64,000 bases of DNA from Neocallimastix lanati (nom. inval.) (GCA_016946835.1 JACVTC010000063.1:750001-814000), one strand, 5' to 3'; counted from the stretch's first letter, positions 41,151 to 53,398 are shown. Numbers and translations: made by a program. The notes: generated by a model from the sequence alone, not told the origin.

Positions 41151-41579
41151 TTAATTTCTTTTCTTTAATTGTTCCTTTAAATATTCATATCTTAAACGTT
41201 TCTCTTCTTTAGCAAAATGAACTTCTCTAAATTGTTCAGGGTTATCTGTATAATTTAATACGACATCGCCAAATTGTTCACTAGTTAAATCAAATTTACA
41301 ATCACCAACTACATTATAGCAGTGAAAATTTCCATCATCTAATTGAACACCATACACTTTTCCACCAAAAATATCTTGGGCAAGGAAAGCTGTAATTGAA
41401 CATTGTCCAAGAGTTTTATTCTCTTTTGACCATTGATCTCTCATTCTTGGAGCACAAGTATTTGCACACCAAATATCTGATAATGCATCATATAAATCTA
41501 TTGGTGTACTTATACCTTTGTATTCATTATTAATTGCTTGCGCATTAGCGTTTTCCCAACCCCAAAATTTATATACCAT
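41151..41579 (-). CDS. YunG-like small protein of bacterial type
   Basis: This single intronless exon encodes 142 aa. It carries the pattern I associate with the bacterial YunG family (B. subtilis YunG and relatives in Firmicutes): an N-terminal aromatic segment, DIWCANTCAPRMRDQW, then GQCSITAFLAQDIFGGKVYG, NFHCYNVVGDCKFDLTSEQF and a charged C-terminus (FREVHFAKEEKRLRYEYLK). The conserved Cys/His positions could form a catalytic or metal site, but the family's biochemical role is unknown to me. The gene lacks introns while its neighbours have many, and its base composition is visibly less AT-rich than the flanks. Together with the bacterial family this suggests transfer from a bacterium, plausible for a rumen or gut fungus. 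The start at 41577-41579 is the only good ATG. No signal peptide or membrane segment is seen. An ordinary but rare eukaryotic gene is the alternative. Confidence 0.85.
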   Translation of the reverse strand: MVYKFWGWENANAQAINNEYKGISTPIDLYDALSDIWCANTCAPRMRDQWSKENKTLGQCSITAFLAQDIFGGKVYGVQLDDGNFHCYNVVGDCKFDLTSEQFGDVVLNYTDNPEQFREVHFAKEEKRLRYEYLKEQLKKRN

Positions 41580-41837
41580 TATATTTTTTTATTTGTTTTT
41601 CTCTTTTTTTATGTAATTTTATTGATATATTATTTAAAAATGTATTTATATGATTTTTATATAAGCATATTTAATTTAAAAAAAAAATATTAAATTTAGG
41701 AAATGATATTTTATTAAACATGAATTTTCAATTTTGTTATTCAATTATAATCAATAATTGTAAAATAAAAAATACCAGACAAACAAACAAACAAAAAAAA
41801 AAAAAAAAAAAAAAAAAAGAATTGAACATTTATTTTT

Positions 41838-41982
<145 letters not shown>

Positions 41983-42499
41983 TGAAATATTATGGAAATT
42001 AATTATATAAAAAGATGTTAAATTAAATTGAAATCATTTTTAATGGTTCATATTTTTACTTAAATTATCTAAATCAATATTATACAATAAAATAAATATA
42101 AAATTTAATTACTTACAAATTATAAAATTAATTATATAAATAAATTATTTTTTTTTTAATTTTTAATGAACAATCTCAACTGAATATATTTTTAATTATT
42201 ATATAATTTTTAAAAAAAAAATTTTTTTTTTTAAAAAATTGATATATGTGGCTAAATTAAATTATTTGTGGGGAATTATTAAAGGTTAAAAAACCATAAT
42301 TCATTAATCATTTAGAAACAACAAAAGAAAAAAACCTAAGATATAATTATTTTATTGGTTTCATCGACAAAAAGACCCAAAATAAATATTAGTCAATCCA
42401 AGTGGAGAAATAAATTTTAAAATTTATTTATAAAATGTGAAAATAATATAAATTAAATATTTTTGATATAATTTAAATAATTAATATATTTAGTTTTTT

Positions 42500-42535
42500 A
42501 TCTTTTTTCTTTCTTTTTTAAGACTAGGAATAATT
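42500..42535 (-). mobile_element. 3'-terminal scrap of the LINE (AATTATTCCTAGTCTT + A-rich tail)
   Basis: Read on the minus strand this is TTATTCCTAGTCTT followed by an A-rich tail with two G's. It matches the last ~14 nt of the LINE 3' UTR at 53544-53560 and 56443-56460. It looks like an extremely 5'-truncated and partly decayed insertion. No clear duplication remains, so it rests on the short match and the tail alone. Confidence 0.5.
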
Positions 42536-42835
42536 TTAAAATTTATAACATTAAAATTATAAAGATTAATAATTTATTAATAAGAAACTAATAGAAATAG
42601 TAAAAGTAAATAAATTATATTTTTATATTTATTATTTTAATATATATTTTTTATTTTTAATTTTTTTTTTTTTTTTTTTTATTTTATTTTTTTTTAATCC
42701 ATTTAAATATTTCTTGACCTATATTTACAAAAATATACATAGGTATCATAATACATATATTATTACTTATTAAATATAAATATTATTTTTCTTTTAATTT
42801 TTAAAAATTTGTAAAAAAAATATATAGTTATATAT

Positions 42836-42838
<3 letters not shown>

Positions 42839-42886
<48 letters not shown>

Positions 42887-43199
42887 TATTATTATTTGTT
42901 CTATTCTATTTTATTCTATTTTATTTTATTTTATTTTATTTTATTTTATTTTATTTTATTTTATTTTATTTTATTTTATTTTATTTTATTTTATTTTATT
43001 TTATTTTATTTTATTTTATTTTATTTTATTTTATTTTATTTTATTTTATTTTATTTTATTTTATTTTATTTTATTTTATTTTATTTTATTTTATTTTATT
43101 TTATTTTATTTTATTTTATTTTATTTTATTTTATTTTATTTTATTTTATTTTATTTTATTTTATTTTATTTATTTTATTTTATTTTATTTTATTTATTT
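42839..43199. repeat. T tract and (TTTTA)n pentanucleotide array abutting the ABCA stop codon
   Basis: Some 46 T's (42839-42884) are followed by about 58 units of TTTTA/TATTT from 42900 to 43198, with only a few imperfect units at the ends. On the transcribed (minus) strand the ABCA mRNA would run from its stop codon directly into (UAAAA)n and then A's, so the array is effectively its 3' UTR. Confidence 0.95.
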
Positions 43200-43201
43200 A
43201 A

Positions 43202-45617
43202 TTAAGATGCATCAGCATCATCATCTGAAATAATACTAAGAAAGACTTCTTCTAATGATGATTGAGAAATACCCCAATCAATAATACCATACTTTTCCCT
43301 ATTTCCTTCTAATTCTTCGAATAGTTTTGAAATTAAACCTTGAGTTGGAATAAATTCATAAATACTTGTCGATGTTAAGTCACGAACAGCCTTATGTTTA
43401 GCAGGAATAATACTCTTAATAAATTCCTTTAATTCCCTATACTTTTCAGGTTGATTACTATATGAAAGTTTAAAACCAGAACCATATAATTCCTTAAGAC
43501 GTAATGGTGTAGCACAGCAACGAAGTGTACCATGAGACATAATTCCAATTCTATGACATAAAACTTCTGCTTCTTCCATTGAGTGAGTAGTAATAATGAT
43601 TGTTCTGTTTCGACTAATTTCATTTAAGATACCCCAAATTAATCTTCTGACATCAGGATCAAGACCAGTGGTTGGTTCATCAAGGAATACTAATTTTGGA
43701 TCACCAACAAGAGCAATCGCAATACTTAAACGACGTTTTTCACCACCACTTAAACCTTTAACAAGATTATTTCTAAATTTTTCCAAACCAACACTGGCCA
43801 TACTTTCTTGAATAGTATTCATTTCTTGTTCCTTATTGATACCTTTTAATCTAGCATAGAATAAAAGATGTTCTTCCACAGTCAAATCATCCCAAAGAAT
43901 ATCATGTTGTGGACAAATTCCAATACGTTTATATACTTGATCCATATCCGTTTTAACATTAAAGCCAGCTAATTTTGCATATCCAGCAGTAAGAGTATAA
44001 ACACCAATTAAAGAATGAATTAAAGTAGTCTTACCAGCACCATTTGGACCTAACAAACCAAAAACAACAGAATCTTCAACTGCAAATGTAACACTATGAA
44101 CGGCAACATGAGGTTTTCCACCTTTAACTCTTGGGGCATATTCTTTTCTAGCATTTTTAATAATTAATGGGCAATTATGATCATATTTACCACTGAGAAT
44201 ACGATTTCTTTCATCACGAACATCATTATCTTCTAAAGTTTTAGCTGCTTCTGCCTCTTCTTCGGTATAAAATGGATTTTGGTTACTACTTTGTGGAGTT
44301 TCAATGACAAGATCTTCTTTTCCATTAATTAATTTCTTGATTCTACTGACAATATTTAAATGCCAAGGTTGATGGGAACCAAATTCTTGTGGAATAACAG
44401 CATCAAAGTACATTGATAAAAGAATTAAAACACAAAAATCAAAGATTAAAAACATAGTAGCGGTAAATACTTTGTTACCTGGAATGAAATTGTGTAATTG
44501 ATAGGCTGGGTTGATTTTAGATACAGAAAGAGTTGAAAGCTGACTTAAAATATAATAGAATGCAAATGGAGCCCATATGAAATAGAAATTAGTTGTTTCA
44601 AACATTTCTGTTAAACCAAGACTGAAAACGATACTAAGTAATACTACCATAAATGAAACAATTAAAGCAGTACCATTTCTACTAAAGAAGAAAGATAAAG
44701 TAAAGGATAAAGCAACTTGAACATTAGCCCAAATAAAAAATACAATAATTAATATTAAAAGAGAAGTTTTTGTGAACATATTCAATCCACATATCATACC
44801 AGTAATAATAAAACATGCCATAGATAATATACTTAATACAAAATCAGTACAATAAACTGAAATATAATATGTTGAAGATTTTATACCATTCATGTTCATC
44901 ATGACTAAGAATCTTTCTTCTTTTTCTTTAACTAAAACAATAGTGAAAATTGGTAAAAAGAAACTCACACCCCAAGGGAATAAAGCAATACCAATTAAAC
45001 TAGCTAAATCAATAGGTAATTCAGATTTTACTTTTTCGGGGAATGCTCTGAAACCTTGAGTAATATATGTTTTATTATCTGTTATTTTACGAACAACCGA
45101 ATTTGTAAGCTCCGTAACAAAGTACATTAATCTTTTTCCTCTACTAGGGAATGCCATATAAGGTGTTGCAGAACATACTTCACATGAATAAAGCCTTCTC
45201 AATTTTTGATGTTCACCAATAGAAATAATTATATTATATTTTAATTTATGTTCATCTATATCTTTATAGTATAATACAGCATAAGGCATATAATCCACAC
45301 TTTTCGTAATTAAATCATCTCTATTATTATAGCTTGAAAGGTCAATTTGTTTTTTTTCTTCATCAGTGTAATCCTCAAAAGTAGTATTTGATAATATTTT
45401 ATTAAGTCTTTTTATTATAATTGTTTATTTTTTTAAAAAAAAAAAATAAAATAAAATAAAATAAAATGTAATATATATAGTTATATATAATATTATAATA
45501 TACATTTATATATTTATAATAGGTAATATAAATTATTTATTAACATTATATATATATATATATAGATAAATTAAATAATTTATTAGTATAATATAAAATA
45601 TATAAATATATATATTT

Positions 45618-45655
<38 letters not shown>

Positions 45656-46637
45656 TGTTTTTATTTTTATTTTTATTTTTTTTTATTATAATTTATACAA
45701 ACAATTTCATTCTCTCAATAAGAATATCATCCACTTCATCTTCATCTTCTACATCAAAAGTTACAAAATAAGGTAATCTATCAAAATTAATATTTGCCGA
45801 TTTTTTAGCAATAAACTCTAAATTTAAACCATAACGAGTGTAAGTATAATCTAAATAACCTTTATTTGATAATTCATATTTATCAGTATGGATGGAAGTT
45901 AATGTATAATTGGAAGGACCCTGTGTACGTTCACCAATAGCTTCATGATCAGTGGCATTATTTTTATTAATAGCAATGAAGGCCCAGGGACGTATAATAT
46001 TATCAGTAATATACTGTACAGTGGCCATATCACGTGACATAAATGAACTGAGATCCAAAGCTCTTTTAGAAAATTGAGAAGTCTGATTGTTATTTTTATT
46101 CATCTCTTCATTCATTTTATCAAATTTCTTTTTATATTCATAAAAATTTTTATTGTAAATTTCTTGATTAGTCATATATTTTTGTTGGCCTAATTTGGAG
46201 AGTTCCTTTAATGAATCCATACTTCCAAATGTTTTCGCTACACTTTGGATTGCATTTAAAATATAACCATAGTTACTTACTTTACCATTAACATCAAGAG
46301 TAGGCATGAAAGTTGTATCACGATTAAAATTAGCTTCATTATTTTCTGGTACTATATCATAAGGATAGGAAGCAAAATAATCAGTTGTACCAAACCATGA
46401 AGAACATGGCGTATTAGCACTTGTATGATGTACAATATAAACGTCAGGTTCATCTTTTTTGAATTCAGAATTTGTATTCGGTAAAACAAATTGTCCATTG
46501 AATTCATTTGTACAATATTCATATTTTTCTGTCTTAATAATATCTTCTAAAAGGTATTCAATTAAAATACTCAATAGATATGAAAGAATAATCATAAAAG
46601 TTGGACATGCACTTTATTATATTAATACAATAGAAAA

Positions 46638-46671
<34 letters not shown>

Positions 46672-47817
46672 TAAAAAAATAATATTCATATATTATTATA
46701 TAATGTATAAATAGTTTTTTATAATATATATAATTTATAAACTAATAAATTTTATTTTTTTTTATCTTTTTTTTTTTTTTTTTTTTTTTTTTTCATAAAT
46801 ATGAATATAGAAGTGAATTGTTTTTATAAAGAAAAAAAAAATAAAAATTTATTATATCTGTAATTAAATAATTTACCCGACACAACCTATATGAAAAATA
46901 ATAATTAATTGTTAAATAAATAAATATATTTATATTAATTTATTTTTTTTTTTTTTATTTTTTATTATTTTTATTTTTATTTTATTTTATTTTTTTTTTT
47001 TTGAAATATGTTATAAAATAAAAATTAAGTGTTAATTTGAAAATATTACATAAGTTTGTTCCCAATTGTCTTTTTTGATAAGATAATGTTTTTCTAAACT
47101 TTTAAAAAAAAAAAATAAAAAAAAAAACATTATTTAAAAATTTAATAATTTTTCTATTTTTTTTTTCTATTTTTTTTTCTTTTTTTTTTTTTTTAATTTT
47201 ACTATTATTATTGTTATTATTATAAATATCATCCTTATAATACTTTTTATAATAATTATAATGATAATAATATTAAACATATTATATATATATATATACC
47301 ATAGCTCTAACTTGAAAGCTTTCTCTACGTTCTAAAAATTAAAGAATAAATTTAAAAATAAATTATAATTAAACATAAAATTATATAATTTTTTTTTTTT
47401 TAACTTTTTATTTTAATTTAATAAATATAAAATAGAAATAAAATAAAATAAAATTAAATAAGATAAAATATTGATAAATATTATCTATTTTAATTTAATC
47501 TATATAAATTATATACCTGGTGGAGGAAGAGATAACTTTGTAGAAGTTCTTGAAACGGCAGATTTAATTTTTTGAACTGGAACTGTTTCTGACTCATTTT
47601 CCTTATTAGAATCTACAAGATACTTTTTCTCATCGACATCAATAGATTGAGTTCTTAAAATACCTTCTTTCTTACAATCTTCATTTGATATACCAAATTG
47701 TTCATCATTATTATTATTCTCTTGAGTATTATTTTCTTCAGTATTATTTACTTGTGTATTGTCATTTTGAACATTATTGTCTTGATTATTTTCATCATGA
47801 TTATTATTTTCCTCCAT
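43202..47817 (-). CDS. ABCA-family half transporter
   Basis: ABCA proteins move lipids or other hydrophobic substrates across membranes using ATP. Six exons (minus): 47517-47817, 47300-47331, 47051-47099, 46877-46886 (only 10 nt), 45699-46611 and 43202-45373; 3477 nt, 1158 aa, in frame throughout. Layout: an Asn/Glu-rich cytosolic N-terminus; FRKTLSYQKRQLGTNLCCVG leading into TM1 (ACPTFMIILSYLLSILIEYL); a large luminal/extracellular domain of about 380 residues with Cys residues and several N-glycosylation sequons; five or six TM helices (LIGIALFPWGVSFFLPIFTI onward); the family motif VIPQEFGSHQPWHLN; and one nucleotide-binding domain with Walker A GPNGAGKTT (about 880), Q-loop CPQHDILW, signature LSGGEKRR (about 973), Walker B LVFLDEP and H-loop TTHS. 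It has one ABC domain, unlike the two of animal ABCA1. The acceptor at 45373/45374 is the only one that avoids a stop but is not a strong site. A paralogue lies at 62440. Confidence 0.92.
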
Positions 47818-48513
47818 TTTATTTTATTTTTTTTTTTTTTTTTTAATTTATATTATTAAATGTTATTTATCTTCTTTATGGATTAATTATTCGAAATAAT
47901 AATATTAAAAATAAAAATAAAAATAAAAATAAAAAAAAAAAGCCCGAATAATAAAAAACTAATCATAAATTAATTTTATTTAAATATTAAATAAAGTTTA
48001 AATGAAAAGATTTATTTGAAAATAAGAGAAAAGTATAAATTTATTTTATGCTATTTTTTCATAATATTTAATTTATTATAGTTTTCATATTCTAACTACA
48101 TTTATAATAATAATTTATTAATTTATTAATTTATTTATAGTAAGAAAGAATTATTAAAGTTTTAAAAAAAAAAAATTAGATTTTGGATATTGAAATTAGT
48201 GATGATAATTTTTTTATAATCTAATCTAATGCTAATAATTGAACTTTAATAAATATAAATATTTATAATATATATATATTTTTTTTATCCTAAAAAAAAA
48301 AAAAAAAAAAAAGTATTCTTCATATAAGCATTATAATTACTATATAAATATCCTCATTTAAAAAAAAAATTCTTTTTATGAAAATTTAAACTATTAGATA
48401 ATATTTTTTATTAAATAAATATTTTAATCCTTCACAAAAAAACTAAAAGTCTATAATAAAATATATAGAATTATAATGAATCTTGACGAATTATATATAT
48501 ATAATCTTGAAAG

Positions 48514-48547
<34 letters not shown>

Positions 48548-48857
48548 ATAGTTTGATCAATTATCATCAATAAAACTAATATTAAATTTTACTATTTCTA
48601 TTATTTATATTGATCTATGAATATAGTATTTTATTTTATTTTATTTTATTTTATCAATTATTATATTAAAGGATGAAATTAATCCTTAAAATTTTTTATT
48701 AAAGTTAATTTAAAAATTATAATAATAAAAAAAAATAGCATTATATAATATAAAAATATAAATAATTTTATTGGATAACTTTGAACATATAACAATACTA
48801 TTTATCAAATTTTATTTCTATTATAGTTAATTTATAATTTTATTTTTATTTTTTTAA
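47818..48857. other. Spacer upstream of the ABCA gene
   Basis: This 1-kb non-coding AT-rich sequence should contain the ABCA promoter (minus strand, near 47818-48100). It has A/T homopolymers at about 47826-47844, 48292-48312 and 48519-48544. No ORF, RNA gene or mobile element is recognised up to the SINE. Confidence 0.5.
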
Positions 48858-49362
48858 GAATTCCGTGAGATCGAGTCAATGGTTAGCGCGTATATCCTGA
48901 GGTCAATAGTCCGGAGTTCGATTCCACCTAACCACCCATTATAATCCATTTGACAGCCTAACCCTAAATCGAACAAATCATCGTCTACACTATGATCGTG
49001 CTTCTCAGTTGTACGTATACATGCCTGAAGCGGGGTGATTCCTGCGTATTGTAAATCTTCATTAGTTAATGTATCTGCGTGTTCATCACGTGTTAGGATA
49101 GATTTCCTAATTTGGAGAAAGGTAATGTAGTAAATAAATAATAATGTTATAGTGTATGTAGTTGTGGCTTGCCGTATCCATCATCTTCAAATCTTGTGGT
49201 TCTGTAATCCGTGACTGAGAGTGTCGACGCCGAAATGGTATGGCATGGGAGCACTTTGTTGTATCCTGATACACCTGATATAAAGTTTGTCTGATATTAG
49301 TTGTCTGTTGTGGCTGGGATGATATGATCAAGACCTACAAGGGATAGTCTAAAAAAAAAAAA
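48858..49362 (+). mobile_element. tRNA-headed SINE with poly(A) tail and 14-bp TSD
   Basis: This ~505-bp island of much higher GC content is flanked by the exact 14-bp duplication TTTTATTTTTTTAA (48844-48857 and 49363-49376). The 5' ~75 nt look tRNA-derived: a D-arm-like AGTCAATGGTTAGCGCG, then GAGTTCGATTCC (48914-48925), one mismatch from the pol III B-box consensus, then CACCTAACCA. The body (about 48945-49340) has no long credible ORF. The element ends GGGATAGTCT followed by 12 A's, and the last TAGTCTAAAA is identical to the end of the LINE in this window. It would be transcribed by pol III and mobilised in trans by a LINE. The tRNA species cannot be named. Confidence 0.85.
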
Positions 49363-49437
49363 TTTTATTTTTTTAAAGAAAAATATAACAATTAAATATA
49401 TTAATATATTAAATGTAAAATTAATATATATATATAT

Positions 49438-49468
<31 letters not shown>

Positions 49469-49618
49469 CTTTTATACCCATATAATTTGGTGATTTTTAT
49501 ATATATTTTTCCCATGAAATGAAATATAATCCAAATAAATTTTATGGTAAAAGATATTACTAATTAATTCAAAAAAATAATTAAAAATAGTATTCAAGAT
49601 AATATTTTGATAAAAAAA

Positions 49619-49653
<35 letters not shown>

Positions 49654-50108
49654 CCAATAAATAAATATTTGTTTAAAAATAAAAGAAAAATTAAAAAATT
49701 AAAAAATAAATGAATTTTTTAATAACAACACAATAATTTAAAATGAAAAAAAATATATATAATAAAATAAAATAAATAATAAAAAGATTAATAAAAAGAT
49801 AAATTTAATATATGTTAAAAATAATTTATGGGATTCTTATATGTATTCAAAAAAAAAACTTTATTTCTATAATATATTCAATTTATTAAATAATTAATAT
49901 CATATGAAATATGATGATTTATCTTAATTATGTCTATATTTAAATATATTTAGGACATTTAAATTTTTTAGATTTAAACTAAAATTTTATAATTATTAAT
50001 TATTGTACAAAAAATTGTAAATATATATTAATTGTATTATTATAATTTTTTATATTTTTCCTTTTATTATTCTTATTATTAAAAATACAATCTTTTATTA
50101 TAATTAAA

Positions 50109-50146
<38 letters not shown>

Positions 50147-50344
50147 AAATACTATTTCAAAATAAATATTTGCTTGACACATACCATAATAGAAAGTATA
50201 TGTATATATATGAATGAACGGGATTGAACAAAGTTTAAATGTTAAATTACAGCAGTTGTACATTTATTTATTATTTATTCCAAATAACATTTGGTTCTTG
50301 CTGAATCATCTAAAGGCATATTGAAGAAGTAATTTCATTTTATT
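49363..50344. other. AT-rich spacer right of the SINE
   Basis: This is non-coding sequence with A/T tracts (about 49442-49469 and 49619-49653) and an ATT microsatellite at about 50109-50145. The Phe/Lys/Ile-run ORFs are homopolymer translations. Nothing else is seen. Confidence 0.5.
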
Positions 50345-50600
50345 TTCAATTGGGAGTAATTAGAACAATATCATCTACAAATAAATATCCACATCATTTT
50401 TTTTTTTTTTTTTTTTTTAATTCCATTACTGACACCATACTTATCAGAGTTATTTAAAACATCATTAATAAATAAATTAAAGAAAAATAGAAGATAGGGT
50501 GGTACACAATAAAAAGAATATCAAGAAAACGAGCACTAGCATTAGATGATTAATATCGATTAATTGTTTCATCTCGGTGTTCCTGGTAAAAGTTTTGACT
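50345..50600 (-). pseudogene. Decayed LINE reverse-transcriptase fragment
   Basis: On the minus strand two stretches align with the RT core of the intact LINE nearby. FFNLFINDVLNNSDKYGVSNGI (about 50430-50500) corresponds to the segment before the catalytic loop. GYLFVDDIVLITPN (about 50350-50395) corresponds to GLFADDIVLLAPT, the FADD catalytic box. A T tract at 50398-50418 separates them and breaks the frame. The divergence marks it as an older insertion or a different LINE family. Stops and length exclude function. Confidence 0.7.
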
Positions 50601-50783
50601 AGGAGAATAGAACACACATACATTACTTTAATTATTAATTATTACAATATATATTAATATAGTGAACATACTGTAAATTTTTAAAAATAAAAATTTATAA
50701 AAAATAAAGTTAATGTAATACAATAAAAAAATAAAAGCATAATATAAAGATGATGAATTGAAAGCATTTCAATATCTATCAAA

Positions 50784-50814
<31 letters not shown>

Positions 50815-50884
50815 GAAAAAAACTATTTAAAAAATAATTATGTTCAATTTGGAAAAATATTATTTTTTTTTTTATTAATTTTAT

Positions 50885-50925
50885 TTTTTTTTTTAAAGCC
50901 TCAATTATTGCGAACTTTAATTTAA
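50885..50925 (-). mobile_element. Short poly(A)-ended retroposon scrap, GCGGCTAT family
   Basis: On the minus strand AAAGTTCGCAATAATTGAGGCTTT runs into A's. It is a close match to AAAGTTTGCAATAATTGCGGCTAT plus A's at about 56361-56390. It looks like the 3' end of a second, otherwise unseen retroposon family. Confidence 0.55.
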
Positions 50926-50969
50926 TTTTTTTTTATTTATTCATTTATTAATTACATGAATATTTTTAA

Positions 50970-51020
<51 letters not shown>

Positions 51021-51249
51021 ACAATAAAATAAAATATTATTTGTCCAATTAGAACATAATAATATTTAAAATAGTAACGTGAAATAAAAAGAAATATTCA
51101 AAAATATAATGTATAAATAAATTCATATAAACATTCATACGCAACAAACCTCATATCTTTATGGATTAGGGTTTGAATTGACTATCTGACTATCTGAAAA
51201 GAAATTATGGTCGTTGCAAGTAGGGGAGGTAGATGAATAAGAAAGCCAT
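50926..51249. other. Spacer with long A tract
   Basis: This AT-rich sequence has an A tract at about 50982-51019. The segment about 51120-51240 is less AT-rich (gattagggtttgaattgac, gtaggggaggtagatg) and may be the remnant of another repeat. No ORF is seen. Confidence 0.4.
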
Positions 51250-52880
51250 TTTTTTTTTTAACATCTCCAACCATTTTTAAAATCTTTATTCAAAAAATAA
51301 TTACCAATTTTTACTATATTAGCTTTAAATCTAACAGAACGAAATTTGCTCTTTGTTTTCTTGATTAATTTGCAAAGTTTTTCATATTTATTAAATTGTT
51401 TAAAGTAATTATCAACATTTTCACAGTTAAAGTAAGGATTAATATTTCGAAATGCAATATGTTTTTCATGAGACAGTCTTTTAATGTAATAAGGACAATG
51501 AAAAGCAGAGCCCTTTAAATTTGTTGGAATGAAAGCTTTAATATCTTTCCCGATATTATTTGCTGTATTGATAAATTTTTCTACCATTTCATCAGCCGTG
51601 AGCGAATTGTAATGAGAATCGAGGTCATTTGCTAAGATTGAAAAATAATTATGTGATAAAATATCTGAATTTTTTGTTTTTTCAAATATGTGTAGACCAT
51701 TTAGAAACTTTAGCAGGCCTAATAAAGCCATCGGAGAGAACTTTGTTGCAAGAAAGTAAAATAGGTTTATGATCAGAAATACCATAAAATGAAGTGCAAA
51801 CCGAGGTTTTATTAAAATGAGCTGCCAAAGCCTCATTATAGATGACATGGTCAATGCAAGATGATCTAGTACCTTTGGTACAAGTAAATTTATTACCATA
51901 TAAGGGAGCAATATACCAATTAGGAAAATTATTTGAAATGTATGTTTTGATCTTCTTTAATGACATGTTAAAATCACCAACTAGGACAGCAGGAACGTTT
52001 TTTCTATTGTGAAAACGTAACCATTGAGAAAGTTCATCAAAAGCAGCTAGTCTTTCTTTCTTCCATTTGCTTTGAGGGAAGTAGATATTACCAATAGTAC
52101 ATTTTTGATTCCAGAAAGAAGTAATATTTACTGAAATGATATATTTGTATAAAAACGGTTCTTGGAAAAAAGAGCACGAAGAATGAACACCAATAAAGAG
52201 TCCTCTCATACCAGGGATTTTAGGATTAGCTCTAAGGAAAACTGAGTTGTAATATGGAATTAATGGTGATGAAACATATTTTGGAAGATATTTACTTTTT
52301 CCAGTTTCTTGTAAACAGATACATATAGGTTTGAAAATAGAGTTGAGATATAAAATACTATCACGTTTTTCAGTATTCCAAACGTTAATATTTTCAACTA
52401 ACACAAGAGATTAAAGAAAGAAGAATTTGAATTTAGATGGCTATAGAAAAAATCTTTCGCCATAGGATTAAGTTCAACATCAATGTTATTAGATTTTCTT
52501 GACTTGTTCATTTGTTTAAGTTTATTACACAAGGTCCAGGTAATTTTAGCTGTTTCAGGAATTTTATCCCTTAAGAAATCTAAAACATCGAAAAATTTGA
52601 GATCATTTTAATGCTTATTAACCCTAATAATGAAGTATGAGCCGTACCTTGGAGAAAAAAGTTTTTTAACATATGGAATAATTTCATTGTAGTTAGGGAT
52701 CTTACTAATAACTTGAGCCATTAGATTACTCGAGGGCCAAGAATTAAGGTTATGGATAAAGATAAGGCTATAATTGTTCATATGATTACCGAAGCAGTAG
52801 AAACCACGATGGAAGGGAGTATTATTAACTGAGCTAGAAGCATCCATGTTTAGAGTTTGATGATAACAAAACTGACTTAA
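51250..52880 (-). pseudogene. Diverged LINE fragment: N-terminal and endonuclease parts only
   Basis: Read on the minus strand, an ATG at 52845-52847 opens a segment whose SLIFIHNLNSWPSSNL resembles the N-terminus of the intact LINE (VLIFIHDLESWTESRL). It stops in frame at about 52608. Then an APE-type endonuclease is recognisable: ICICLQETGKS, LVGDFNM, SCIDHVI and SDHKPILLSC (about 51690-52330). A frameshift near 51700 follows, then a stretch homologous to the linker before RT, ending NGWRC and a run of ten A's at about 51248. There is no RT domain. It is a separate, older lineage than the two copies to its right. Confidence 0.85.
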
Positions 52881-53398
52881 TTTCTATTTATTGTGAATTG
52901 ATTATAAGGATTGAATACCAAAGAATTATATATAAAATATTAACATTTAAGTTTACTGAATATAAAAGTTAAATTGTTTCACATGAATTGAATTTCCTAA
53001 GATATATTAAAAAACAATATTAGTGGAAAAATTATTTATTCAATAAAATATAATGTAAAATAATATATTTATTTATGGTAAAAATATTTTAAAAGGATAT
53101 GAAAATTAAAAATAATAAATAATAATTAATATTAAAAACCCAAAGTAAAAATTTATATAGAGATATAAAGTAAAATATAAAGATAAGAAAAAAAAATTAT
53201 ATATATATATATATATATAGAATAGAAAAACTTTAGAAATATAAGAGAAAAAATAAAAACAATATTGTTAGTAGTATAGTGTAAAAAATTCTTTTGATTG
53301 AAAAATTGATTTAAAAAACTACAGTTATGATTTATTTAAATAGATAAAGATTGCATTAAAAATTGAAAAGTAATTTAGATTTTATTATTATACTAATT
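52881..53398. other. AT-rich spacer
   Basis: This is non-coding sequence with an AT dinucleotide run at about 53199-53219. It probably includes the old 5' flank of the diverged LINE. No gene is seen. Confidence 0.4.

Noticed and set aside
45699-46595. Separate 300-aa gene upstream of the ABCA transporter
   Set aside because: Its end coincides with a GTATAA donor in phase 0. Joined with the small upstream exons and the downstream exon it supplies the TM1 and luminal domain expected of ABCA.
48864-48945. A functional tRNA gene
   Set aside because: There is a B box and tRNA-like arms, but no proper 7-bp acceptor stem closes and the segment continues into a 400-bp body with poly(A) and TSDs, so it is a SINE head.
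49107-49331. Minus-strand 74-aa ORF
   Set aside because: It lies within the SINE body and shows no family motif.
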